Assembly: GCA_030247855.1 (NCBI GenBank)
Contig: JAPDRN010000144.1
Coordinates: 19,554 to 83,553, forward strand
Direction of reading: 5' to 3'
From: Knufia peltigerae
Lineage: Eukaryota > Ascomycota > Eurotiomycetes > Chaetothyriales > Trichomeriaceae
DNA: 64,000 bases
A program made the position numbers and the translations under genes. The notes under the pieces were generated by a model. That model was not told where the DNA came from. It saw only the letters and a program-made list of their open reading frames with translations, and did no database searches. Within the stretch, counting starts at the first letter, position 1, and the number at the start of each line of letters is the position of its first letter. Below are positions 1 through 7,843 of the stretch, in pieces.

Positions 1-397
1 TGCCGGCATGATAGCGGCAGCCCATCGCTGCCCGGCAGGACTTGCGATTGCAGACACTTCATGCTGCAGGTTGTGCACAGCATCACGCAGGAACGCGGCG
101 ATTCCTGGGTGAATGGCTGAATTCACCCTGTTTCAGCAATGTTTCACACTTAACTTATTGATTTTTATTGGATTTAAAGTGTGGCTATTTTTTGACCAAC
201 CCAAGCGTGAGGCCGTCGCTATCGGCCTCATGCGGTGCCATGACCCGCTAACGCACAGACTTATCCACAGAAGATGTGGATAAGACTGAATCTCCAATAG
301 ACACCGATATTTAGGTGACATTTATGATTCACCGAAGGGCATGCCAGTCGCATTTGCCACTGCCATGCGCCCTCGCAGGGGCCGTTACACTGAGCCG
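1..397. other. Left-edge region and priA upstream DNA, no secure gene
   Basis: No convincing gene is visible before priA. A plus-frame ORF open from the window edge to a TGA at 118-120 and a minus-frame ORF from a GTG at about 126 running off the edge are both possible gene ends or starts, but neither can be chosen. Positions 121-330 are clearly richer in A/T than the rest of the window. They hold an inverted repeat CACACTT (145-151) / AAGTGTG (177-183) around a 25-bp AT-rich centre, and the DnaA-box pair listed separately. Confidence 0.5.
260..284. promoter_or_regulatory. Inverted pair of perfect DnaA boxes upstream of priA
   Basis: Two 9-mers matching the DnaA consensus TTATNCACA face each other: TTATCCACA at 261-269 and its complement TGTGGATAA at 275-283, separated by GAAGA. 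With flanking bases they form a palindrome with 10-bp arms. The pair lies about 115 bp upstream of the chosen priA start, next to AT-rich DNA. This suggests a DnaA regulatory or titration site for a replication-restart gene. Two boxes alone do not make an origin, and the functional reading is inference. Confidence 0.55.
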
Positions 398-2587
398 ATG
401 CTCGCCCCCGATTCCGGCCCTGTCCCGACCCTGCAGGTCGCCCTGCCCGTCCCCCTGCCGCGCCTGTTTGACTACCTGCCGCCGCAGGGCGTGGGCCCGA
501 CGGTGGCAGTCGGCTGCCGGCTGAAGGTGCCGTTCGGCAACCGCGAACTGATCGGCGTGGTGGCCGGCCATGGGCAGGTCGAGGACAGCCAAGGCCTGCG
601 CCAGGCGCTGGCCTGGTGTGACACGGCACCGTTGCTGCAGGGCGAGTTGTGGCAGAGCCTGCAGTGGCTGGCCCGCTATACCCACGCCCCGCTGGGCGAG
701 GTACTGAGCACCGCCCTGCCCGGCCCGCTGCGGCACGGCGAGCCGCTGCCCGACACCCATCACTGGGGCTGGCAGCTGACACCGGAGGGCCATGCCCAGC
801 GCGAAAAGCTGCGCGCCGGCAGCCGACCACGGCAACTGGCCGAGCTGCTGGCCGACGCGGTGGTGGACGAGGAGGTCCTGTCCGCGCGCATGCAGGACTG
901 GCGGGTGGCCGCACGCAGCCTGGGCAAGCGCGACCTGGCCGAGCGCATCGCCCTGAGCGTGGCGCCGCAGCACGCCCAGCCCCTGCCCGGCCCCACCCTC
1001 AATGCGGAGCAGGCCGAGGCCGTGGCCGCGATCACCGCCGCCGAAAGCTTCCAGGCATTCCTGCTGGACGGGGTGACCGGCAGCGGCAAGACCGAGGTCT
1101 ACCTGCAGGCGATCATCCATTGCCTGGCGCAGGGCAGGCAGGCGCTGGTGCTGGTGCCCGAAATCGGCCTGACCCCGCAGACCCTGGCACGCTTCCGCGG
1201 CCGTCTCGGCATTGCCGTGCACGCGTTGCACTCGGGGCTGACCGACAACGAACGCGCGCGGGTCTGGGCCGCGGCCTCACGCGGCGAAGCGCGGGTGATC
1301 GTCGGTACGCGTTCGGCGGTGTTCATCCCGCTGCCGCAGCCCGGCCTGTTGATCGTCGACGAAGAGCATGACGGCAGCTACAAGCAGCAGGACGGCATCC
1401 GCTACCACGCGCGCGATTTCGCCCTGGTGCGGGCCAAGGCGCAGGGCGTTCCGGTACTGCTGGGCAGCGCCACGCCCTCATTGGAAACCCTGCACAACGC
1501 CTACGCCGGCCGTTACGCGCATCTGCGCCTGAAGCAGCGTGCCGGTGATGCCCGACCGCCGCGCGTGCGCATCCTGGATGTGCGCAAGCGTCCGCTGCGC
1601 GATGGCCTTTCCGCCGACGTGCTGGCCGGCATCGGCGAACACCTGCAGCGTGGCCAGCAGGTGCTGGTGTTCAAGAACCGACGCGGCTATGCGCCGGTGC
1701 TGCTGTGCCACGACTGCGGCTGGACCGCGCCCTGCAACCGCTGCGACGCACCGATGACCGTGCATGGCGGTGGCCGTCGCCTGCAATGCCACCACTGTGG
1801 TGCGCGGCAGCCGGCACCGTTGGCCTGCCCCGCCTGTGGCAGCCTGGCGCTGCAGCCCCAGGGCATCGGTACCGAGCGGCTGGAAGAACACCTGGTCAGT
1901 GCATTTGCCGATTTCCCGGTGGTGCGCATCGACCGCGGCACCACTTCCCGGCGCGATGCGCTGGAGCAGCAGCTGGCCAAGCTGGGCAACGAACCCGGCA
2001 TCCTGGTCGGCACGCAGATCCTGGCCAAGGGGCACGACCTGCCCAAGCTGACGCTGGTGGTGGTGGTGGGCATCGACGAAGGCCTGTTCTCGGCCGATTT
2101 CCGCGCCAGCGAAAAACTGGCGCAGCAGCTGATCCAGGTGGCCGGTCGCGCCGGTCGCGCGCGCGATCCGGGCGAAGTGTGGTTGCAGACCCATCATCCG
2201 GGTCATCCGCTGCTGGAGACGCTGGTGAACGGTGGCTACCATCCGTTCGCACAAGCCGAATTGAACCAGCGCGAAGCGGCAGGTTTCCCACCGTTCGCGC
2301 ACTTGGCGCTGATGCGTGCTGAAGCGCTGCAGGTCGAGCATGCCAATGCGTTCCTGCTGGCCGCGCGGAAGCTGCTGGGCGAGCAGAACGTGGTGGAAGC
2401 CTATGGGCCGATGCCGGCGCCGATGCCGAGGCGTGCCGGCTACCAGCGCACGCAACTGCTGTTGTCGGCGGCGCAGCGGCCACCGCTGCACGGAGTGCTG
2501 GCACAGCTGGTGCCGCAGCTGTACGCGCTGCCGGAGGCACGCAAGGTGCGCTGGTCGCTGGATGTGGATCCCACCGACCTGTATTGA
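398..2587 (+). CDS. priA: Primosomal protein N' (replication restart helicase PriA)
   Basis: PriA is the 3'-to-5' superfamily 2 helicase that recognises stalled forks and loads the primosome. The 729-aa product has the family layout: an N-terminal DNA-binding part, Walker A (GVTGSGKTE, near residue 225), the DEEH box (LLIVDEEH, near 320), and a zinc region with four Cys pairs (CHDC, CNRC, CHHC, CPAC, about residues 436-484) inserted in the helicase core. The frame stays open upstream to an ATG at 341, but family length and the start of the conserved sequence favour the ATG at 398. It is apparently monocistronic, with a SMAG palindrome just after the stop. Confidence 0.95.
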   Translation: MLAPDSGPVPTLQVALPVPLPRLFDYLPPQGVGPTVAVGCRLKVPFGNRELIGVVAGHGQVEDSQGLRQALAWCDTAPLLQGELWQSLQWLARYTHAPLGEVLSTALPGPLRHGEPLPDTHHWGWQLTPEGHAQREKLRAGSRPRQLAELLADAVVDEEVLSARMQDWRVAARSLGKRDLAERIALSVAPQHAQPLPGPTLNAEQAEAVAAITAAESFQAFLLDGVTGSGKTEVYLQAIIHCLAQGRQALVLVPEIGLTPQTLARFRGRLGIAVHALHSGLTDNERARVWAAASRGEARVIVGTRSAVFIPLPQPGLLIVDEEHDGSYKQQDGIRYHARDFALVRAKAQGVPVLLGSATPSLETLHNAYAGRYAHLRLKQRAGDARPPRVRILDVRKRPLRDGLSADVLAGIGEHLQRGQQVLVFKNRRGYAPVLLCHDCGWTAPCNRCDAPMTVHGGGRRLQCHHCGARQPAPLACPACGSLALQPQGIGTERLEEHLVSAFADFPVVRIDRGTTSRRDALEQQLAKLGNEPGILVGTQILAKGHDLPKLTLVVVVGIDEGLFSADFRASEKLAQQLIQVAGRAGRARDPGEVWLQTHHPGHPLLETLVNGGYHPFAQAELNQREAAGFPPFAHLALMRAEALQVEHANAFLLAARKLLGEQNVVEAYGPMPAPMPRRAGYQRTQLLLSAAQRPPLHGVLAQLVPQLYALPEARKVRWSLDVDPTDLY

Positions 2588-2599
2588 TCGGCAGAGCGC

Positions 2600-2623
2600 T
2601 GCCGAGCATGGCTCGGCACTACA
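2600..2623 (-). repeat. SMAG (GTAG-type) palindrome after priA
   Basis: Read on the minus strand, this is a GTAG tetranucleotide followed by a GC-rich palindrome (TGCCGAGCCATGCTCGGCA). That is the pattern of the S. maltophilia SMAG repetitive extragenic palindromes. It lies between the convergent ends of priA and the glutathione transferase gene and may help end or stabilise either transcript. Confidence 0.8.
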
Positions 2624-2644
2624 GGTGCCATCTTGGATCCAGCG

Positions 2645-3265
2645 TTACGTCATCGGGGACATCACGCCGCGCTGGTACGCCGGGCGTTCGCGCAGGCGTG
2701 CATACCAGTCGGCCAGGTGCGGCAGGTCCGGGCGCTGGATCGGCAGCTCGAACCACGCGTAGATCAACGAGCCCAGGGCGATGTCACCCATTGCGAATTT
2801 CTCGCCTGACAACCACGGTTGCGTGGCAAGGGTCGCATTGGGCAGGGCCAGGAAATCACCGGCGCGCACGATGGCGGCATTGATGCGCGCCTCATCGCGG
2901 TCGGCCGGCGCGGTGCGCATGATCCCCCAGATCAGTTCGGAGTACAGCGGCGCCATCCGCGAGGTGCTCCAGTCCATCCACTTCTCGGCCTGCGCACGCT
3001 CCATCGCGTCTTCCGCGTACAGCGTGCCCAGCGAATAGCGCGCACTGAGGTAGCGCACGATGGTGTTCGATTCCCACAGCGGCAGGCCGTGGTCTTCGAT
3101 CACCGGTACCAGCCCGTTCGGGTTCATCGCCACGTACTCCGGCGACTGCGTTCCACCGTGGCTGCCACCCACTTCGATGGACTCGTATGGCAGGCCGATT
3201 TCCTCGGCACACCACAGCACCTTGCGGACGTTGCTGGAATTGCGGCGACCCCAGATCTTCAACAT
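2645..3265 (-). CDS. Glutathione S-transferase family protein
   Basis: A 206-aa cytosolic GST. The N-terminal thioredoxin-like domain starts MLKIWGRRNSSNVRKVLW, with the active-site Ser/Asn region (RNSSNVRK) in the first 15 residues, and has the usual NPNG-VPVIED glutathione-binding segment and the LWESNTIVRYL helix. The C-terminal half is all-alpha and ends in the family's usual (WYARLRERPAYQRGV) region. Length and layout are normal for bacterial GSTs of detoxification type; the substrate cannot be deduced. It is convergent with priA. Confidence 0.9.
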   Translation of the reverse strand: MLKIWGRRNSSNVRKVLWCAEEIGLPYESIEVGGSHGGTQSPEYVAMNPNGLVPVIEDHGLPLWESNTIVRYLSARYSLGTLYAEDAMERAQAEKWMDWSTSRMAPLYSELIWGIMRTAPADRDEARINAAIVRAGDFLALPNATLATQPWLSGEKFAMGDIALGSLIYAWFELPIQRPDLPHLADWYARLRERPAYQRGVMSPMT

Positions 3266-3343
3266 GCGGATTTCCTTGCGTGCAGCGCTGCGCCAAGAGG
3301 GCGCGGAGCCGTTACGATACGCCGATCCACAAGGGGAAATGGC

Positions 3344-3535
3344 ATGACCGCATGGGATGCAGTGAATTACGTTCTGCTGGCAGCAGGGCTTGTGGTGCTG
3401 GTGCTGGGGTACCGCCGATCAAACCGCAACATGCTGCTGTGTGCCGGGCTGTTGCTGCTGGCATTCAACGGAGTTGAGGATTTCGCCGATGGATTCGCTG
3501 CGGGCTACGCCGGGTCCGATGCACACGCTCTATAA
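3344..3535 (+). CDS. Small two-helix membrane protein, function unknown
   Basis: A 63-aa product starting MTAWDAVNYVLL with a good ribosome-binding site (AAGGGG) about 7 bases upstream. There are two hydrophobic stretches (about residues 9-22 and 30-42) separated by a basic loop (GYRRSNRN), then a polar C-terminal tail with acidic residues. The reading frame is open far upstream, but that part overlaps the divergent GST gene and lacks a coding look. I recognise no family. It may be a genuine small inner-membrane protein of xanthomonads. Confidence 0.55.
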   Translation: MTAWDAVNYVLLAAGLVVLVLGYRRSNRNMLLCAGLLLLAFNGVEDFADGFAAGYAGSDAHAL

Positions 3536-3549
3536 CGCGCACGAACAGC

Positions 3550-3568
3550 AGCCGAGCGTGGCTCGGCT
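3550..3568. repeat. Degenerate SMAG-like palindrome
   Basis: AGCCGAGCGTGGCTCGGCT forms a near-perfect palindrome of the same core as the SMAG copies at 2600 and 6566, but the flanking GTAG is changed. It sits between the small membrane protein and the convergent NYN-domain gene. Confidence 0.5.
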
Positions 3569-3594
3569 CTGCTTTGCACCGACGTTTTCCGTCG

Positions 3595-4389
3595 TTACCG
3601 GTTCTTCTTTGGCAGCGCGCGCACGTAGGAGGATTTACCGTCCTTCTTCAGTTCGAACAGCCCGATCGCAGCCAGCAGGTCGCTGAGTTTTCCGTAGCCG
3701 TAATTGCGCGGATCGAACGAGGCCTGGTTGCCGATCTGACTGCCCACCGGGCCGAGGTGCGACCAGCCATCCTCGCCTTCTGCCGAGGACACCGCGCGGC
3801 GCAGCATCTTCACCAGGCGCGTGTCGCTGCGCATTTCCGCGCCGCTCTTGCGCGGGCGTGCATCGTCGCTGCTCGCCTGTTCGCTGGGCGCCTGTTCGTT
3901 CGATGATGGTTCGCTCGATGCCTGCTCCACATCCTGCACGCTGGCGTGGGTCTGGCCCAACGCTTCGAGATAGGTGAACTTCGAGCACGCGTTGACGAAG
4001 GGTTCCGGGGTCTTCTTTTCGCCGAAGCCATAGACCTTCACGCCGTCGGTCAGCAGGCGCATCACCATCGGGGTGAAGTCGGCATCGCTGGACACGATCG
4101 CGAACCCATCGAGGTTGCGCGCGTACAACAGATCCATCGCGTCGATCACCATCGCCATGTCCGACGCGTTCTTGCCCTTGCTGTAGGCGAACTGCTGGAT
4201 CGGCCGGATCGCGTATTCGTGCAGCACCGCCTCCCACCCTTTCAGCCGTGGACTCTTCCAGTTGCCATAGGCACGGCGCACGTTGGCCACGCCATAACGG
4301 GCGACCTCGGCCAGGACTTCGTCGATCTTCGAGGCCGGTGCATTGTCGGCGTCGATCAACAGGGCGATGCGCTTTTCCGGTTCGCTCAT
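3595..4389 (-). CDS. NYN-domain protein with C-terminal OST-HTH/LOTUS domain
   Basis: A 264-aa protein. Residues 1-150 form a NYN (PIN-like) nuclease domain with the acidic metal-site motifs LLIDADNAP (N-terminus), SDMAMVIDAMDL (middle) and VSSDADFTP. A polar Ser/Glu/Gln-rich linker follows, then an OST-HTH/LOTUS domain from about residue 185 to the end, a fold that binds RNA. The pairing resembles limkain-b1-type proteins, so RNA cleavage or turnover is likely. The start is the ATG at 4389; the frame is open upstream to 4626 but enters the promoter region of the divergent NADH dehydrogenase gene. Confidence 0.88.
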   Translation of the reverse strand: MSEPEKRIALLIDADNAPASKIDEVLAEVARYGVANVRRAYGNWKSPRLKGWEAVLHEYAIRPIQQFAYSKGKNASDMAMVIDAMDLLYARNLDGFAIVSSDADFTPMVMRLLTDGVKVYGFGEKKTPEPFVNACSKFTYLEALGQTHASVQDVEQASSEPSSNEQAPSEQASSDDARPRKSGAEMRSDTRLVKMLRRAVSSAEGEDGWSHLGPVGSQIGNQASFDPRNYGYGKLSDLLAAIGLFELKKDGKSSYVRALPKKNR

Positions 4390-4510
4390 GGACTCCTCAC
4401 GGGCAGTTGCCTGAACCCGAGTATCGCCGATCCGGATGCACGCTGACGTGACAAGGACCGGCCGTGCGAAGATGCCAGGCACTTCCCCCATGCCCCCCTG
4501 GAGTGAGTCG

Positions 4511-5791
4511 ATGAGTCGTGATCGCGTCCCCCACCTGGTCGTTGTCGGCGGCGGTTTCGCCGGCCTGTGGGCCACCCGTGCGCTGGCCCGCGAACGCATG
4601 CGCATCACCCTGGTCGACCGTCGCAACCATCACCTGTTCCAGCCGCTGCTGTACCAGGTGGCCACCGCGGGGCTGTCCGCTCCGGATATCGCCGCACCGC
4701 TGCGCCACATCCTCGGCCACCAGCGCAACGTGGAGGTCCGGCTGGGCGAAGTGGTGGCCATCGACAAGGAAGCCCGCCAGGTGCGCATGGCCGATGGCAG
4801 CACGCTGGACTACGACAGCCTGCTGCTGGCCACCGGCGCCACCCACGCCTACTTCGGCCACGACGAATGGGCCGACGATGCGCCCGGCCTGAAGACACTG
4901 GACGATGCCATCGCCCTGCGCCGCAAACTGCTGCTGGCGTTCGAACGCGCCGAGGCCGAGCCGGACCCGGCGAAGAAGGCTGCATGGCTGAGCTTTGCCG
5001 TGGTGGGTGGTGGCCCGACCGGCGTCGAGCTGGCCGGCACCCTCGCTGAAATCGCCCGGCATACGCTGCGCAATGAGTTCCGCCACATCGATCCAGCCAG
5101 CGCCAAGGTGCGGTTGGTCGAGGCCGGTCCGCGCGTGCTGTCGACCTTCCCTGAAGTGCTTTCGCTGAAGGCACGCCGGCAGCTGGAAAAGCTGGGCGTG
5201 GAAGTGATGACCGGTACACCGGTCAGTCACATCGATGGACAGGGCTTCAAACTGGGCGACCAGTTCGTGCCCGCGCGCACCGTAGTCTGGGCCGCTGGCG
5301 TGGCCGCCTCGCCCTTGGCGCGCACGCTGGACGTGCCGCTGGACCGCGCAGGACGCGTGCCGGTGCAGCCCGACCTGACCCTGCCCGGCCATCCCGAACT
5401 GTTCGTAGCGGGCGACCTGGCCGCGCTGAGCCAGGCCAACGGCAAGCCGGTACCGGGCGTGGCCCCGGCCGCCAAGCAGATGGGCAAGTACGTGGCTGAA
5501 ACCCTCCGCGCGCGCCTGCACGATAATCCGGCACCGGGGCCGTTCAAGTACGCCGACTTCGGCAACCTGGCCACCATCGGCCGCATGGCCGCGATCGTGC
5601 ACCTGGGCAAGCTGCAGCTGTCGGGCGTGCTGGCCTGGTGGTTCTGGTTGGCCGCGCACGTGTTCTTCCTGATCGGTTTCCGCAACCGCGTCGTAGTGCT
5701 GCTGAACTGGGCGGTGGCGTACTGGAGCTACCAGCGCAGCGCGCGGATCATTTTTGGCGATGACCGCGAAGACCGGCGGCCGAAGCGGTAG
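4511..5791 (+). CDS. ndh: Type II NADH dehydrogenase (NAD(P)/FAD-dependent oxidoreductase)
   Basis: A 426-aa single-subunit NADH:quinone oxidoreductase that feeds electrons to the respiratory chain without pumping protons. It has an FAD-binding GxGxxG motif (VVVGGGFAGLWATRAL, near residue 10), an NADH-binding motif (VVGGGPTGVELAGTL, near 162), the VFVAGDLA-type FAD motif (LFVAGDLAAL), and a C-terminal hydrophobic segment with many aromatics (from about residue 370) that fits membrane attachment. The start is the ATG at 4511; longer in-frame starts overlap the divergent NYN gene's promoter. The TAG stop abuts a GTAG repeat. Confidence 0.9.
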   Translation: MSRDRVPHLVVVGGGFAGLWATRALARERMRITLVDRRNHHLFQPLLYQVATAGLSAPDIAAPLRHILGHQRNVEVRLGEVVAIDKEARQVRMADGSTLDYDSLLLATGATHAYFGHDEWADDAPGLKTLDDAIALRRKLLLAFERAEAEPDPAKKAAWLSFAVVGGGPTGVELAGTLAEIARHTLRNEFRHIDPASAKVRLVEAGPRVLSTFPEVLSLKARRQLEKLGVEVMTGTPVSHIDGQGFKLGDQFVPARTVVWAAGVAASPLARTLDVPLDRAGRVPVQPDLTLPGHPELFVAGDLAALSQANGKPVPGVAPAAKQMGKYVAETLRARLHDNPAPGPFKYADFGNLATIGRMAAIVHLGKLQLSGVLAWWFWLAAHVFFLIGFRNRVVVLLNWAVAYWSYQRSARIIFGDDREDRRPKR

Positions 5792-6057
5792 GTAGCGCGG
5801 GAGAGCGCCCTCGACCGTCACAGTAGATCCACGCCATGCGTGGATGAATTTGTGTGCAGGCTTCATGGAGCGTAGCCACGCGTGGCGTGGCTCTACTGCT
5901 TCATCGGGCCGCTGGGCACCCGCTCATGTCCGGCAGAAATCTTCGCGATAGGTAGTGCCGTGGGCGCGCCCTCGACCGGCACAGTAGATCCACGCCATGC
6001 GTGGATGAGTTTCTGTGCAGGTTGCATGTAGCGCAGCCACGCATGGGGGGGCTCTAC
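5791..6057. repeat. Duplicated SMAG unit: two 106-107 bp copies, four palindromes
   Basis: Two direct copies (5791-5896 and 5951-6057) are separated by 54 bp. Each begins GGTAG, contains GCCCTCGACCG, then a GTAG palindrome with core ATCCACGCCATGCGTGGAT (5823-5845 and 5984-6006), then a TGTGCAGG spacer, and ends with a second GTAG...CTAC palindrome around CCACG (5872-5896 and 6028-6057). The second copy is more diverged at its end. The first GTAG follows the ndh stop, and the last CTAC supplies the stop codon of the next, convergent gene. Confidence 0.8.
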
Positions 6058-6479
6058 TTCGGCTTCGGGTACCACAACGCGTTGACGATGACCCAGCGCT
6101 GCTCGAAGCGGCCCATGTGGAAGTAGTCGACGAACCACGGCGTTTCCAGCCGCACCGAGGCCGTGTTGCCAGTCACGTCCAGCACCGTGCAGCGGCGATC
6201 CCACTCCGCCTTCGGTGTCTTCAACGCGCCCTGCCTGGTCAACGCGACCAGTTCTTCCTTCGACATCCGGCGCAGGCCGAGGCGTTCGTCGGGCGTATCA
6301 CCGAGCACCGCGCGCTTGGCCAGGTCCGGATGCAGGGAACGGGCGACTCGCTGCGGGTCGGCTTCAAGCTGTCCGTCGACGTAGTCGTGGCAGGTCGCTT
6401 CGATGGCCGCGATCGTGGTGGCGTCGGCGGCGGGGCTTGCCGCTGCTGACAGTGCGAACAACAGGGCAACGGTGGACAT
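6054..6479 (-). CDS. Secreted NTF2-like (lumazine-binding-type) protein
   Basis: A 141-aa product with a short N-terminal signal peptide (MSTVALLFALSAAASPA) followed by an NTF2-like fold sequence of the putative lumazine-binding group: IEATCHDYVDGQLEADPQRVARSLHP near the start and a WFVDYFHMGRFEQRWVIVNALW end. Such proteins are small periplasmic or secreted proteins with no firmly assigned reaction. The start is the ATG at 6479, chosen because the signal peptide begins there. Its TAG stop lies inside the SMAG element at 6028-6057. Confidence 0.75.
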   Translation of the reverse strand: MSTVALLFALSAAASPAADATTIAAIEATCHDYVDGQLEADPQRVARSLHPDLAKRAVLGDTPDERLGLRRMSKEELVALTRQGALKTPKAEWDRRCTVLDVTGNTASVRLETPWFVDYFHMGRFEQRWVIVNALWYPKPK

Positions 6480-6532
6480 CCGGGTCTCCAGCGCTGAGGG
6501 CTGGGCGATCATGGCATGGTCGGGGGCGCCCC

Positions 6533-6593
6533 ATCCACGCATGGCGTGGATCTACTGGCGATGTTGTAGAGCCGAGCATGGGCTCGGCTCTAC
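6533..6593. repeat. Two SMAG palindromes
   Basis: One minus-strand GTAG palindrome at 6533-6554 (core ATCCACGC/GCGTGGAT) and one at 6566-6593 with GTAG at one end and CTAC at the other (GTAGAGCCGAGC...GCTCGGCTCTAC). They fill the gap between the GIY-YIG gene and the NTF2-like gene. Confidence 0.8.
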
Positions 6594-6865
6594 AGAACAG
6601 CCTCGGCCGGCGCCTGCAGCCAGGCCAGCTTGCGTTCGCGCGGCTGCCGCTTGAGCTCCCATTCGGCACGCGAGGCCGCTGCCCGGTCCGGGTACTCACG
6701 CACCGCCAGCACCCGCAGTGGCGGCCGCGACCGGGTGTAACGGGCCCCCTTGCCGGCCTGGTGGGCGGCAAAACGGGCCTGCACGTCGGTGCTGATGCCG
6801 GCGTAATAGCTGCCGTCACGGCATTCGAGCAGATACAGGAACCACGGGCGGGAAGGCGAAACCAT
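6590..6865 (-). CDS. GIY-YIG domain protein (UvrC-N/YhbQ type)
   Basis: A 91-aa stand-alone GIY-YIG domain. The first strand motif reads FLYLLECRDGSYYAGIS (the GIY and YIG equivalents YLL and YAG), followed by the family's Arg and His-containing helix (DVQARFAAHQAGKGARYT), LRVLAVREYPDRAAASRAEWELK with the conserved Glu, and a basic tail. It is the size of YhbQ-like small endonuclease-fold proteins; the DNA or RNA target is not established for this group. The ATG at 6865 is chosen because upstream codons overlap the divergent riboswitch. Confidence 0.85.
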   Translation of the reverse strand: MVSPSRPWFLYLLECRDGSYYAGISTDVQARFAAHQAGKGARYTRSRPPLRVLAVREYPDRAAASRAEWELKRQPRERKLAWLQAPAEAVL

Positions 6866-6910
6866 GGCCGGATTATGCCGTGCTGCACTGCAGCGGATAT
6901 ACTGGCGCCC

Positions 6911-7106
6911 GAATGCAGGAGAGAGGCGCCGCGCTGGCGCCCGCCGAAGGCGCAGGCTCCCATGATCGCTCAGGCCGGTGGGCTGGAATCCCACCAACCA
7001 TGCATTCGACTCGCCGAGCTGGAGAGAGGTCACCGGGCATGCCCGGGACGATCCGCCGAAGGGGCACGCGGCTCACGCCGCTGAACTCTCAGGCAAAAGG
7101 ACAGCG
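6911..7106 (+). ncRNA. Tandem glycine riboswitch
   Basis: Two adjacent glycine-aptamer copies. The first starts CAGGAGAGAG with GCCGAAGGCGCA in the core and CTCAGGCC near its end, enclosed by GAATGCA (6911-6917) / TGCATTC (7001-7007). The second repeats GGAGAGAGG (7021), GCCGAAGGGGCA, and ends with the hallmark ACTCTCAGGCAAAAGGACAG (7085-7104). It lies in the 5' leader of the UPF0126/TRIC gene (ATG at 7196). A possible -10, TATACT at 6898-6903, precedes it; no good -35 is seen. Glycine binding is the established role of this class. Confidence 0.93.
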
Positions 7107-7195
7107 GGAGCGGCACCGGCCATCGTCGTCCCGTCATTGCGCAGGCAATGGCGGTGCCCGCGCATGGCCGGCCCCACCGCGTCCGGAGCCTGTCC

Positions 7196-7813
7196 ATGTT
7201 GCTGTCCATCATCTACTTGATCGCCATTTCCGCCGAAGCCATGACCGGTGCCCTGTCTGCAGGCCGCCGCCGCATGGACCTGTTCGGCGTTGTCATGATC
7301 GCCTGTGTCACCGCCCTCGGCGGCGGCTCGTTGCGCGACATCCTGCTCGGCCACTATCCGCTGGGCTGGGTGAAACACCCCGAGTACCTGGGCTTCACCG
7401 TGTGCGCGGCGTTGATCGCCACCTGGGTGGCACGCTGGATGCACCACTTCCGCCGCACCTTCCTGGTGCTGGACGGGCTGGGCCTGATCGCCTTCACCCT
7501 GATCGGCTGCTCGATCGCGCGCGAGGCCGGGCATGCACTGCCGATCGTGCTGATCGCCGGCATGCTCACCGGCGCCTTCGGCGGCGTGCTGCGCGACATC
7601 CTCTGCAACGAGGTGCCGCTGATCTTCCAGAAAGAGCTGTACGCGATCATCTCGCTGCTGACCGGTGCGGTGTATCTGCTGTTGCTGCACTGGGGCGTAG
7701 CCGATGCCACCGCGATCCTGTGCTGCCTGGGCGGTGGGTTCGCCGTGCGCCTGCTGGCGATCCACTACCGCTGGGAAATGCCGAAGTTCGTGTACCACGA
7801 CGAAGTGCATTGA
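7196..7813 (+). CDS. UPF0126/TRIC-channel family membrane protein under a glycine riboswitch
   Basis: A 205-aa integral membrane protein with about seven hydrophobic helices arranged as two similar halves. Each half has the GGxxRD motif of the UPF0126/TRIC family: GGGSLRDILLGHYPL in the first and GGVLRDILCNEVPL in the second. Relatives are trimeric intracellular cation channel homologues, and bacterial members are often linked to glycine riboswitches, which suggests glycine or coupled-ion movement. The ATG at 7196 is favoured over an in-frame ATG at 7148 because the family begins at MLLSIIYLIA. A long stem-loop follows the gene at 7844-7896. Confidence 0.88.
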   Translation: MLLSIIYLIAISAEAMTGALSAGRRRMDLFGVVMIACVTALGGGSLRDILLGHYPLGWVKHPEYLGFTVCAALIATWVARWMHHFRRTFLVLDGLGLIAFTLIGCSIAREAGHALPIVLIAGMLTGAFGGVLRDILCNEVPLIFQKELYAIISLLTGAVYLLLLHWGVADATAILCCLGGGFAVRLLAIHYRWEMPKFVYHDEVH

Positions 7814-7843
7814 GCGCTGGCGTTCGCCGGAGTCCACACCACC

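Noticed and set aside
1..126. Partial ORFs on both strands at the left edge
   Set aside because: Plus frame open to a TGA at 118-120 and minus frame from GTG near 126 both give protein-like but unrecognised sequence; codon bias does not decide, and the segment is too short.
150..200. Chromosomal origin of replication
   Set aside because: Only two DnaA boxes and no dnaA, dnaN or gidA nearby; a regulatory site is more likely.
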